Of a stretch of DNA of 64,000 nt, positions 1 through 12,639 are shown in pieces (position 1 is the first letter of the stretch; the number at the start of each line of letters is the position of its first letter). The position numbers and the translations under genes are program-made. The notes beneath the pieces are model-generated. The model was not told the origin of the DNA and made no database searches. It saw only the letters and a program-made list of their open reading frames with translations. The DNA is from Rhea pennata (Eukaryota; Chordata; Aves; Rheiformes; Rheidae), in contig NC_084670.1 of NCBI RefSeq assembly GCF_028389875.1, positions 12,557,383 to 12,621,382 on the forward strand, given 5' to 3'.

Positions 1-623
1 CAGTCAAAAAAAAAAAGGGGGGGGGTGGGGATTTAAATATTTGCATGCTCGCATGAAGAACTTTAACACCTTGAAGTAAGGTTCACTCTCTTTCCAAACG
101 TGGCTTTTCAAAGTTTTTGTTGGCCAGACATCATAAGTGTTACTGTCCTCTATACAGATGCCCAATCCTTTGCTGAACCTTGGTGAACTGTTGGATTCTA
201 TCATATTTTCTACCACGAGTTAAACAATCACCACACTAGGTCATCTTAATTATTTTTTTAAATGGGATCTCAGAATTAGAAGAATCCACACTTTCATTAC
301 ATTAATCATCAATGAGGTAAGACTGTATAGTCAGAACTTTTCTCCTTTCTCTTCAACTAGCCAAAAGTCTCTTAAATAAAATGAGTTTTTCTATAAATAA
401 TCAAAGTAATTAAAATCTTTAGAGAATTAGATTTTGATCTGTCTAGATTTCCTTCCCTCTGCAGTAACACTAGCCTAGTATCCCAGAACCGTACTTTCCT
501 GTATAATGTCTACTACTCCCCCCAGATTCTTTGGGCATATGCATTATAAATAAGATTGGGTTTAAATTTTTTTTTCCAGGATGAGACATTAAAAGACATT
601 TGAAATATGAGAGGTGGAGGTGT

Positions 624-649
624 AAAAAAAAAAAAAAAAAAAAAAAAAA
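624..649 (+). repeat. A26 homopolymer
   Basis: Twenty-six uninterrupted A on the plus strand, which is a U tract in the ST3GAL3 pre-mRNA. No SINE or processed-gene body is visible next to it. Confidence 0.9.
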
Positions 650-2369
650 GTCACAAGATAGGACTATAGGACTTGATCAGATTATGAAACTGGCTACTGT
701 CAATAGCAGTGGACTGGATATGATAAAATGCAAGATTCCTTCCAAACAAGTTCCTCCAAAAGCAAATGACTCTGTAGTAGCTTTTGATATACTATTTAAT
801 AAAGTTTATCCAGACAATAGCATTGCCATTTCATAACTGCATAGGAAAGAAGAATGCTGTGCCTTTTTTTGTTGTTGCTCTCATATTTATTCAACACGCA
901 ACACATTTTAACATTGCACAATTTTGGCAAGTGGAGTCAAGCAGGAGAGATCTACTGCCCTCAAGTGGTACCTGCAAGAACCGCTTGCTTCAGCGAGCGC
1001 TGTCTTCAAGCTCCAGACTCTTCACCGGCATGGTTTCAGGAATATTTAACCAAAAGGATTAGTTTAAGCATTTCAACCTGCCTGATACGGAGTAAAACCA
1101 TCACTTCTTATGGTCAGCAGGGGAGGGGAAGAGGAAGCTTCTGTATTTTCACACCTTATCAATGTCCTAATGCAATCCGCAGCACAATTTTCCCAGTGAA
1201 TCTGAAAGCAAGCCAGAGGAGCAGCAGCGCTTACGTGGGCTCAGCAGAAGCCTTTCCCTTATGGCATGCCCACAATTCATTTCACATTGCCTACCCCGTC
1301 AGGTTATTTAGTCTTTACAAAGATTAAAGCATCTAACCAGAAAAGTTAGGACAGAGAATACAAGGATAAAACAAAAACGAGCTGTTCATGCAGGAAGAAG
1401 TAACGACTCGCAAGCACAGGGTAGCAGACAGTCCCAGGTATGTAATCTAGAGCTCCTGGCGAGAGAGATTTGCCAGCAAATATCACAAGCCTGCTAAACC
1501 CTTTCACACAAGTGTGAAAAACTCCGCACATCCGCCCCCCCACCCCACCCCTAGTGATCTGTTCCACAACACAAGCAGCAAAGCTGACTGTAGAGTAAAT
1601 ATTCCTTTTGGTTTTTGTCCAGCTCTTCCAGCCAAGCAACAAAAAATTTAAAATTTAGATTCAATTTTCCATCCAATAGATGTTTCAAACTTTTTTTCTT
1701 AACAAGTCCTCAAAGAAGAGACCATTACAAGACTACTTAACACCATGACCAAAGAATAAGGACACCATGGACAAAGGATAAGGAAAGCTACTTACCAGGG
1801 TAATTCCTTTCCCGCAAGGACACAAACACATGCAGGATTGCTGAGCAAGGAATACCCTTTATGCCAAAAGTTTTATGCCAAAAACAGCAATTAGTACACA
1901 AGTTCAGGGTTTTTTTTGCATTTTTTTTCTTCTAAATAAGGTACACAAGGCTTGCTTTTTTAAAAAATTTATGGAAACACGATCATGTTTTAAGTAAAGT
2001 CAGTCAAAGCATCCTAAATTTTCTGAAATTAAGCTTGTAGAAGCACTTCTTTCTTTAGTTCTTTTTTTAGGCTACAATTATAAAGCCTGACAGCAATGAG
2101 TTATATATCTGACATCATTTTTTGTTCATTATCTAACGATTCCTCTCAACCTCTGGGCTGTTATTTTCTGAAACCATCAACATACAACAGCAGATTTCTC
2201 TAGTTCTTCGTCCTGCCTTTTTGAGGCAGGACACATACTTTGCATAGGAGAGTACATAATGAAAAGTATTTAGCCCTAGTCTGTAGGCTGTGTAAAATTT
2301 TACAAACTACATCAACACTTAAATCATTCAAAATTAGGAAACACCAACCTAAATGCCATCCCTTTTAAG

Positions 2370-2407
2370 TATATATTATATATATCTATATGTATATATA
2401 GATATAG
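2370..2407. repeat. Imperfect TA microsatellite
   Basis: Alternating TATA/TATC/TATG tetramers over about 38 bases; intronic simple repeat with no other sign of function. Confidence 0.75.
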
Positions 2408-3480
2408 ACGGTCTCTATTCAAACAAGCACAAACTATTTTTCCTCAAATAATATACTGTAATTACGAAACTAACTTTGTACAAAAAGTGCGTAGCAGGTA
2501 GAAGTAATATATCATTATGCCATACTAAATCTTTGATATTTTCTTATTGCAAATAAGGGATATTTCTCAATGTGCAAAATCAGCTTTCAAAAGTTTAGAA
2601 ATATTTAAACCACACCTGAATCATCCTTAAGTATTAAGTAAACCAAGAAAATTCAGTCACAATCAGAAGTGATATTAACGCATTGTCTCATTAGATTTCT
2701 ATTTATAGACTACACTGCATTAACTCAGGTTTTTGCTTGTAATAAGGTATCGGACCCAAACACAAAAGTGCAGAAGTAAAATAGATATGACTGTTATAAT
2801 GAATCATATTTAAAAATAATAAAAGCTCTTCCAGTGTTCAGATAAGACACATCTGAACAGACATCACAGCAACAGCACTAACAGAAAACAGCATTACTCA
2901 TTTCCTAGCAATATAATGGAGAACCAGCTGTGCTCCACTTGGAACACGATGTAATTGTGAGGAGCAAGTCTCAGAAGGCAGAAAAGTCTTAACAACTAAA
3001 CTTACAGTAACCAGATTTCTAATTATTCCTGGAGCATTAGTGACTCCTATAGTTAAAAATGCCAGAGCTGTTCCATTATTCTCCTCTTTTCAAAAGCTGT
3101 TTTTCACTTTTTGAGCAGAAATTTAGTCTGTGCCTGAAATGATTTTTTTTTAAGTGTAAATAGAAGAAGAAATAGTGCTCTGTGATTGAGTATGGAGAGA
3201 AAAATATATCTTTCTATTATAAAAAACACTACCTTTAAAAGAAAAAAGCAGCTGCAGTATTAACGCAGCTGGAAACCACAACACCTTTGATGTGGTGAAG
3301 CTGAAGGCTGAAAAGCCCAAAGCCCATTCACAACTGCTCAGGTTGTACAGTTAGTTCTTCAGGCACTTCCACTGAGGCATCCTTGACGTCATGCCCCAGC
3401 TGTGGTACCCACATCAAGCCACCAACGCTGCCCATACTGACCACTGCCAGCTTTGTGATTATTGATAGAGCGTTCTGAAA

Positions 3481-3518
3481 ATACTGCTGTGTTTTTGCAA
3501 TACTGCTGTGTTTTTGCA
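3481..3518. repeat. Perfect 19-bp tandem duplication
   Basis: The 19-base unit beginning ATACTGCTGTG and ending TTTTTGCA occurs twice head to tail (3481-3499 and 3500-3518) without a mismatch. A perfect copy suggests recent slippage or repair-based duplication in the intron. Confidence 0.9.
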
Positions 3519-6500
3519 AATACCGGCAGCTAATCTCTGTCCCAAGAAGGAACTTGAGCATTTTAATTCTCTTCTGAACTCTAGAGGTATAGAACGTGTG
3601 TTATGGGAGAGAAAGCCTCATTTGGCCAAATGGACACTGGACCAAGAGCCTAGAGACCTTTTTTTCTATTCATAGCTCTGCCTTTAAGCAGCTGTGTAAT
3701 AGGGAATAATTTCACTTACCTGTGCCTCTGTTTTCTTCGGTCAAGTCTATTTAAACTTCTCTATAGCTACAACGTGTTAACTATTCTCATCACAGAAATT
3801 ATCAAGGGGTATAACTTGTTGCACTTCACATTTAGTGTTCCTAACACTAAAATCCACAGGAACAGCTTTGAAAAAAAATTATACGCTATAGCAGGAATCA
3901 AGTTAGAGTAGGAAGGATCCCAGCATCATTTGAAAGACGACAAACATATGTTCATAAGCTCTTAAAAGGCAAATAACTATTTTTAACACATTTTGATTCT
4001 TCTTTTTTTTTTGTCACAGAGCAAGAAAAGCTAAACGATAACCCTCAAAGATGCATAGCTTTGATTGTCTAGGCATTTGGTGATTCAACAATATTAAGAA
4101 CTGGTTATAAAATCTCTTCTAGGTTTAGTATCAGCCTAGATTTTTTGTATTATCCATCCTCATGAACTGCGACATCATCAAGAAAACAGTGCAAACAAGC
4201 AATATACTCACGTGGTAGCTTGAAGGAGTAACCACTTGAAATCAAGCATTTCAAGTTCAAACATCCACTTAGGGAAAGCATGCACAGTACAGATTTTTGC
4301 TTGGTGCCTGTTGCATTCTTTCTGAAGTTCAGAAGAGATACATAGTTCATAAGGAGTCATACCTCATGACCCAGTTCCACTCTTCTTGCAAGTCATACCC
4401 AGGTTTGGCTGGTTTATTGTCTCAGCCTGACACAGTGACCTAAGTTCAGACTACTATGAGAAAAATGAGCTGTTATTCCGACACAAGCACCAGATAGGTT
4501 GGCAGAAGATAATAACTTGGGAAATACCTCTTCCACAAAGCATCCCTGAGTATAACAGACATGGTCAGAATGAATACTAGGGCCACGGTCAAAAGACCAT
4601 GGCAGAAACAGCTGTCCACCTTAAGATAAACCATGCACTACTTCCTTTCTGCCAAAATTTATTGCCCCATCATCAGCAGAATTGATGTGAAGCAGAATTG
4701 AGCATGAAAGATGACCAAAGCCAGCCTACCTATTTCAAACCAGATGGAGAAAGTCGGTGCGATCTATTCTATGAAACAATCGATAGAGTGGAGCTTCCAG
4801 AAAGGCTAGTAATAGCTTAAGGTGCAGGAGCCATTTCTGTAACGGCTGCAGGCCACAGGAGCATGCTCTGTGCCGCCAGGAGACAACACAGTGACAAGAG
4901 AGAGGAAAGGCAGAGAACCACTCGCTAACATGAGCGAGACGGTCTTCACAAGGAGGTCTTGTTTCCTGCCACACTCATCGCTAAGGTGTCCACAGTCAGC
5001 TAAGATGACTAAACCCCTTCACCTCTGAAAGGATGCTGCTGCTGAACCACTGCTGAGAAAGGCAAAGTGCTTTCACTGCACCATACCTTCCAGAATACAG
5101 ACAGCTGCTGACTTCGACTTCTGAAAAACTGCATCAGAAAACTGCATCAGCTTCAGCTGCCTGGAAGACTGCTGACCCTTATGAACAGTATCCCAGTCTG
5201 TCTATCCAAAGTCACAGGAACATACCCTTCCCAGACTTGCAGAGGACAGAGAAAATGCATAAGAGTTGAGCAAATGAAGCAAATGAAAACGCTAAGTTAA
5301 GGTTAACTGAGCAAAACAAATAAAACCACATTCTTAATTTTAATCTGCATCAGTTCCTCAATTATATCCACCCATTAGCCACAAAAAAGGCATGAGGGGA
5401 AGCGCAAAACCCTGAATAAGGAGCCCAAAATAGTAAGACTGCTGCTGTTGAGAGAAGCAGCAGCTCCTGACTACTTTAAGATGCAAAATTAAGGCAAAAG
5501 TGTGTGTAGGGGATGGATAAGTATTATTGCACCTTGCTTTGGTTAGGTTAAAAATCAACATAAGCTCAGAAGTAGAACAGTAACTCAGGGCTTAAGAGCT
5601 AAAATAAAGATGAAATAACAATGAGTACAAGCAGAGCATTATAGCCACTCTTCATTCCACAACAAAGTACTCAGGGTGCTATGTTCTTAATGCCCTCTCA
5701 TTAAACCTGCCCCTTTAGGTATCTAAACTTTAAGAGCAACCAGCGTGTTTTCTTTCTGCAGTCAAATCCCAAGGACCAGGCAACATTACGTTTGCTCCCT
5801 CCCTCAAGGACTCTGTCATGCATCATTTCCCCATTGCCCCAGCAGAGTTTTGTCCTACTCTCTAATACTACTGCAGTACTAGAAAGTCCTGAAGAAAGCA
5901 AAACCTCTAGAAACATGTGGCTGTAAAGCAATGCTGGGAATTTCACCAAATAGGCAGTAACAGATCAGAAAAAGATGAAGCATTTTATTTCCTTATTTCC
6001 CTAACCTACCTTATGAAGTGGCATCTTCTAAGAAGGCAGCTCTAGAGAGGCATTCTTGAATTTTGGGGAGTTTAACTCTTTGGTACACCTTGAAAGTTCT
6101 GGTTTACGTTCACTGAATAAACATCCTCTTCTACCCCAGCGCAACACAGGCAGCAGCCTCCAGCAAAAAGGACAGAAACTCTACGTGGTTGCATCAAACA
6201 GCCAGAGCAAGACTCATCAAGAGCTTACCTACAAGCAAAAGGAGCTGGCACACTACAGCTGTGGAAGACACTACTACAACTTAATTTCCTGGGTTCCAGG
6301 AATTTCAGTTTAGCCATGCTCCTTGTTCTGCACAAAGTAACCTGAACAGTGATAACAATTTCGTGGCAATCAATTTTTCAGTATTCTGTTTGCAAATAAG
6401 AGGATCATCCACCATAATTAGTTCTGTAAGTTCTTCAGTTTCAGGCTGAACACAAGTGGAACATTTCAGCCCAGTAGGAGCTCTTAGTATAGCATAAGCT

Positions 6501-6998
6501 AGTTTACCAGGCAAATGATATTTTAAACACCTATTTTACATTTTTTTTTCTAATATTGACTACTGCCCTGATAAGTGTTCAAAATAGAGAGTAATGTTAT
6601 TACAAAAAACACTCTCACAATACTCAAATTCCTAAGTCATCTAAAAAGTAGCACAGTGATTCCTAAAATCTCTGGCTGGATCCATTTTACGAGAACTTTC
6701 TAAACATTTTTTCTTCAGTTCTGATGCAATGAGTACAGTACTAAAACAGACTATAGAACAGCTGAATAAATTAAGCAAGCCTTAAAGTTGCTAATAATTT
6801 AAACATTATTAAATCCACAGTAATTCATCTCAACGCTGTTCCTAGTCTCCTCTCCCAAAGCAGAGCAATAACTGTTTTAGGAAACTTACAGTACTGCAAA
6901 GAAAGTCCAAAACAAATTTCTAAAGAAGTTAACGCCCACAAGGTTAAAGTCTATCAGGCTTTTCAGTCTGGGAAGCAGTAATAACAGCAAAGTCTACC

Positions 6999-7026
<28 letters not shown>
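6999..7026 (+). repeat. A28 homopolymer
   Basis: Twenty-eight uninterrupted A on the plus strand inside the ST3GAL3 intron, a U tract in the transcript. Confidence 0.9.
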
Positions 7027-7030
<4 letters not shown>

Positions 7031-10000
7031 AAAGCCAAAGCAATAGACAGACATAGAGCAGCTGATACAGTTATCACCTGCATTTGCTTGTTCGTGCTCA
7101 CCACGGGGCAATGAACACTCCATAATTCTACATTAAAAAATAAAGGATATGCTCCCTCACCCATCTAACCACAAATTCAGCCAAGTCAGTTTAAAACACT
7201 TTCATCAGTGATTTAAGCTCTCAACGTCAAGCTGAAAACAGAGAGTGCTCCTACATCCCCTTCTGTGGCAAACATAGTGTATGACAGTAACTCCCAGCAA
7301 AATAGGTCTGAACAAGAAGGTATTGCATGCCCCTTTCCATGAACAAATTTGTCTCTGGCCTTGCTGTTCAGCAAATATGTACGTGTCAGCATATCCAACA
7401 ACATCTCCCTTTACATAGAACAAATGACAACACCAGTAACGCAAGATGCAACAGTTATATCCAAACTACACACATACTGTGAGGGTTTAGCCACACAAGA
7501 AAGAGCATGCACACCCCAAACTTCCGTAAGAATTTCTTCAATACTGTTTTCATCTTAGGGATATTTTAATGCAAAAGTTGACAAGAATACCATTGCACCT
7601 TGAGTGAGAAAAATCAGTAGTTATAGTAAACCAACCTAAAGACATAATTGTTTTTCATTAATTTATTCTTATTCACTGTGAGACTAGTTTCCATAGAAAT
7701 GCAAGCAGATCGAAAACCTGCAACCAGAAGTTAGTCAGTTTTGCCTGTTTATGTGTCTCCTTGGTTCCCATAGGAACAGACATTAAGAAAAAGAAAAGGA
7801 TGAGAGTCCTAAAATACCTTTAGAAAAAATCGTTTTCCCCACAGCTTTATCTCTTTGGCTGTCTTTCCAAAATTAGAGGTGGAAATAGCATTGAGCAAGA
7901 GATGAAAGAGTAGTGACTTGTTGATTTCTTTATGGTGTCAGCAGCAGAAAGTGTTTCAAAAGCCACATGCAAATTCAGCAGCTCACAATCTATAGTTACA
8001 AATCGTATTAAGCTATGGGAAAAGTACCAGTATGTATTTGTTTTGTAATAATTCTATGCTAATGTATGCAGAAATACAACAGAGAGCAGGAAAACAGTAT
8101 CACATGCTGTCCTTGTCCCAGGTGTGTTCCAATACCCTGAGAAGGCAAACCAGCAAAAAAATGTTGGCTTGGGAGAATGAGTCCAATATTTTCATAACCA
8201 GGCCTTTTTTTTTTAATGGAAGTATTCCCTCCTTAGAGCATATTCATTTCACAAATTGCAAAAACAGCTACACACACACACCAGTTTATGTAACAAGCAT
8301 CAGTATTAGAGTTTAACATGCCTGTACTCTGTCCTTTACAGTTATGAGTAAAAATGCAGTCCTCCAGGCTGATAATGTAAACATAGAAGCACTGCCAGCA
8401 AACTCCATCTATTATTCCACTCTCCAAAGACGCTAGGGCACCTTCCTATGTGTTGTCACCCAGGAACTATTTTCCTTCTTCCTCAGGGCCAAACCAGAAT
8501 ACTGGAAGGTATAGGAAAGAGGTTTTAGGGAAGAGGTTGCAAGGCACGTCTCATACGTTCAAAACTTGCTCCTGTCATTACCATTATTCCATAAGCATTC
8601 CCTGGAAACTCAACATCCAGAAACATAACAAACAGGGTTATGATTATTTGTTACTGCCAGGTCTTTCTAGAATGTGCAGGATGCCTAACTCTGATAGCAA
8701 TCTTATTTCCTTCTTCCTCTCCCACATCAGATTACCACGTCTATGTACTTCAGACACCTCCAACTTGACACTCTTGAACAGAAGGCTGTACTGTCTGTCG
8801 GTACTCCTGTGTTGGGAGAACATGCAGGCAAGGTGTACAACTCTCAACACTATCACCAGAGACCAAAACTGCATCAAAGAAATCAGGAAAAGAGAAAGGA
8901 AAACTGAAAGCTTGCATCTATCCTAACCACTGCTCCTACCCTCCCAGCGATCGCCAGAACTCACACCCCCTCTAGCATTCACACAATGCCGCATGCCTCT
9001 GTGCGCTGTGCTGAACTACCGCTCTGAGAACTAACCACGTATCATCACAAATGTGAAACAAGGCTCAGGGAAAGGTAGCCAGTCACAACACTCCTTACTA
9101 CACAGGTAAGAGAGGAGTAACACTCATTGGAGGTTTGTCTTGAATGGAAAAAGCACCTGAACTTAATTCAACCTTAATTAGTTCACGTTAGCTGAATTCA
9201 ACCTATTCTCATCATAGAGAAGATAAGCCATAGAGAGCTAATTCTCTTCTGCTCACCTCTGTATTTTGGCAAGGTGTACAGTTACACATTAAGGAGAACA
9301 ATCTCTCAAAACTCACTAAGCCATTGCTCAAGAAGGACAAATTTGAAGTTAAGTAGGGACACTACAAGAAGCATTCATGTATATCTTTCACTCCTTCCAG
9401 AAGGCCAGCCTCCATTCTTGGAGGTGCTGGAAGCAGCAATAAACAACATACTTTACCCATTAATTTATTTAGCAGCTAAATATACAAACATGCAAGTCTC
9501 AGCATGACTACATTCCTTATGGAGTTACCAAGTGCATCCTTAACAGCAACGTACAAAAGACATTTTCTAAAGTATTAAGAGAAAAATAAAAAAATCACAC
9601 AAGGAGGTACACAAATATTTTTCACTATATCCTATGACAGGTTTGTTTGTGCCCAATATTAAAGGAGTCAAGTTTACTAAAATTGCAGTCTTTGAAAAGA
9701 TTGCAAGAGTGCCAGTTGTCAGGATTAGCTTAGTTTCATGCTTCCGCTCGCATGAAGAATGGAGCAAAGATGAATACTAAAGCTAAGGAGTCACACAGAA
9801 TAAAGCCACTGATGACAAAAAAAGAAAAATAATAATTTAATAGGAAGATGACTTAAACATAAAAGGAATATTCCTGGATCATTAAACACTCAAAAAGTAA
9901 AACAGCTAATTTATTTCTACCTTTTTGAATATCAGCATCATCATTTTGAACAAAGCTACACACTGAGTTATATGGAAATAAAGAAATAGTAGCAGCCACT

Positions 10001-12427
10001 ACAAACCATCTATCTTGTGTACTGAATTACGCAAGGTTCCCATTAGGAAAAAAGAAGGTATAATTGCACCATCATACATCATTTCATATTACATATTGTC
10101 AAGGAAGCCTAATCATAGTTAAATAAGCAACTTCCTTTCTGTCAATTGTTAACTTCCAAATATTAATTTATAGATGCTTATCATTACCTCTTCACCTGCA
10201 GTTTCCTAATATAGCTTTGTTTTAATTTAAATTGTGCATAAATTTCTCACATGTAACATTATGTGATAAATAAAACATTTTTGGATACATACAGAACTCT
10301 AAAAATCAACAGAAAACTGGTACCTCCATAACGTCTTTCAAAAGTAATCACGTAAGACTGCTGCTTACAGTAATATTTTCAAGAACTTTATGAGGTATTT
10401 AAGACAATCCATAAAAATTTCTGAAAAATATAAGCTGTACCATCACTCCTTTTCAGCTGTGGCAACTGGTGAAGATCAATTAGCCAAGTCTTAAGACCAG
10501 TGTCATTGCTTTGTACCTGTTCAAAAAGCTCAGTATTTCAACTTCCAAGAATAAGTGAAGAACACATTTTAAACACAAGTTTTTAAAAAAGACGGAGTCA
10601 TACAGCTAATAAAAAGTCTGCGACATCAGCTCATGGTGATCTTGTCCCATCCTGCCAGAACATGCTGCACATCTGAAGCCAGCCAGTACACTCAACAGAA
10701 GCTACTCTAACCCTTGCAACAGAGAAAGTCTGCTCTTTCAGGAAAGTGTTTGTGGCTAGAAATAGACCACGTTTCGCCTACAGATTCGCAACATTGTATC
10801 AAAAGAGAAAGTGGCATCCCCACCCTGTAAGAGACTGACATTGATTAAAACAACATATGGCACCTAGGACTAGACACGCACAGCTCAAAGAAGCAAAACC
10901 TGAAGGACTTTAGAACTCATTCCAGCCCCTTGGGACACGGCATGTAAGTAGTGAAGCTCTTCTTCTATAAGCTAACGAAGTTCACCGCTAAGTTGTGGCC
11001 TGAAGTATTTCCATTGGCCTTGGAAAGCCCTGACACAAGTTCTGCCGCTGTGAAGGAAGCAAAGGACATCAGGTATTCTAATTTCAAAATAGAGTGTCAT
11101 GTTGTAGCAGATACATCAAAGTTGGTCTTTTAACTATATTCTGCACTTATTTTCATTTAGAAAGCATTTTCTGTACATCATGGCAAAGGTACTAGTTTTC
11201 AGAATGTCTCAATCAATACTTTTGACTCTCAATGCTTTAAGCGCATCCCTTAAGAAACAACTCCTGCCCGGAAAAGCACTATGTCATCTTAAAAATTCAT
11301 TCTTCCGATACTTGTTCCAGCACAAGACATCTTAGTAGTCCTCCTGTCAAAGTCACTGCATCAATGCAAAAGATTTCTAAGTCATCATCCAGCTACCAGA
11401 CAAAACGTCTTACAACTTGTAACAAAAGACAAGGAGCATACAGAGGTGGAGAAGTATGATTAAGTTTATTAAATGTATTGCAACAGAAACCTCCTGCACC
11501 GTACACAGACAGGCAACATAGTGAACATGGAATTTGACAGACAGCTTTTGGCCCAACAGAAGAACAATTCTGGATCAGTGTTTCTCAGCCACTGACCCAG
11601 AGAACACTGTTTGACTGCGACACATCTGAAAAAGCCTATGGAACAGCTGCAGAAAAGGCTTGCTCGTGTTTTGGGCTGGGGGAAGGGAATTGTTTGTTTT
11701 TATATTTTCAGCGTGCAATTCTCCCATGCAAGCAAGAAAATGCAAAACAAGGAAAAATGAAAGCAGTAATTGAGCATTCAAAGTTAAGCCTAATTTATAT
11801 CTGATTGCAACGAAAATCTCCTGTGGCATTACTGCACAGTACAATCCTCAGATTGAATTCAACGAGGTCAGATGTCCCTTTGGACTTAAAAAGGTTGAGC
11901 GATATCATTTTAGATGACAGATATTTGGCAGATAGTACAGTGGAAGATAAATGTAAGATAAGGATTTCTGAAGGACAAAGTGAGATGATGAGATAACCAG
12001 TACCATATGATTAGAGAAGGAAATCAAAAGCCAGCAAAGAGAAAAAATACCTCATCTTAGATATTTTCTAAGAATCAAAAGATACCAAAAACATAGGGAA
12101 AGATTCAGGAAACAAAAGTCTCAGTACACAAGCTTACTTAATTTTGACAATTAAGCACCATAAACTAAGAATTTTCTGAGAACTGAAGTCTCTAACACTA
12201 GATTTATAGAGCATGAACCTGCTTTTCTACTCAGTAATAAAAGTAAAGCCATAAAGAGCATTAGGTAATCACAAATTCAACCCCTTAAGCACACTAGAGA
12301 GCTCCCGCATTTGCTTGGGCTTAATCGCATCTCTCTAATACTAGTAAATCAGAACCACCTCAGTACGTAGCAACTATTTTAGAGGCACTTTAGGGAGCCT
12401 GAAAAGAGTTTCTGCGCTTATACTTAC

Positions 12428-12542
12428 TTGAGTCCTCCCATCTGAGAAGGTGCAACTTCCAAGCAGAATAGTACAGAAATCCCAATACCAGAAAGAGACA
12501 GAGGGCTAGCAGCAGGTTACGCATGAACACCAGCAGTCCCAT
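12428..12542 (-). CDS. ST3GAL3: ST3GAL3 first coding exon: N-terminus of beta-galactoside alpha-2,3-sialyltransferase
   Basis: The minus-strand ATG at 12542 opens a frame of 38 codons plus one base. It reads MGLLVFMRNLLLALCL and continues through FLVLGFLYYSAWKLHLL, nearly identical to human ST3GAL3 as I remember it. ST3GAL3 is a type II Golgi membrane enzyme that adds sialic acid in alpha-2,3 linkage to galactose on type 1 and type 2 chains. The exon encodes the very short cytosolic tail, one membrane anchor (about residues 9-28) and the start of the stem; the catalytic sialyl motifs lie in exons beyond the window. It ends in a strong donor, CTCAA|GTAAGT, at 12428/12427. The complete exon, with 30 bases of 5' UTR, runs 12428-12572, with acceptor TTTTTCTCTCCCAG. 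The start choice rests on protein identity. Certain as a family call; ST3GAL3 rather than a paralogue is supported by its place beside KDM4A and PTPRF. Confidence 0.95.
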
Positions 12543-12572
12543 CTTCACATCAGATCTGCTCCTCTACATGAC
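12543..12572 (-). promoter_or_regulatory. ST3GAL3: ST3GAL3 5' UTR segment with two start-stop elements
   Basis: The 30 bases between the splice acceptor and the ST3GAL3 start codon contain, in sense order, ATG-TAG (12569-12564) and ATG-TGA (12550-12545). Each is an initiation codon followed at once by a stop. The second ends two bases before the main ATG and is out of frame with it. Start-stop elements can hold initiating ribosomes and lower or condition downstream translation. A regulatory role here is inferred; the motifs themselves are read directly. Confidence 0.6.
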
Positions 12573-12606
12573 CTGGGAGAGAAAAACAGGTGGAGGCATT
12601 GGAACA

Positions 12607-12632
12607 CCTCCTCCTCCTCCTCCTCCTCCTCC
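12607..12632. repeat. (CCT)n trinucleotide repeat near the ST3GAL3 acceptor
   Basis: Eight and two-thirds CCT units, which are GGA repeats in the ST3GAL3 sense strand. They sit about 35-60 bases before the 3' splice site of the start-codon exon. GGA repeats are purine-rich and resemble SR-protein-type enhancer sequence, but no effect can be read from sequence alone. Confidence 0.9.
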
Positions 12633-12639
12633 GAGCCCG

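Larger units (their letters stand above)
1..12427 (-). other. ST3GAL3: ST3GAL3 intron following the first coding exon (partial)
   Basis: This AT-rich stretch lies downstream, in gene sense, of the ST3GAL3 start-codon exon and should be its first large coding-region intron, running off the left edge. I looked on the minus strand for the next ST3GAL3 exons and recognised none. Open frames here are short and show no family motif. Visible contents are two long A tracts, an AT microsatellite and a 19-bp tandem duplication, listed separately. I saw no CR1 tail or RNA gene in it. Confidence 0.75.

Noticed and set aside
12050..12085. Possible small ST3GAL3 exon reading V-S-F-D-S on minus
   Set aside because: Resembles the stem sequence after the anchor, but a residue is missing and a TAG stop follows at once; no splice sites.
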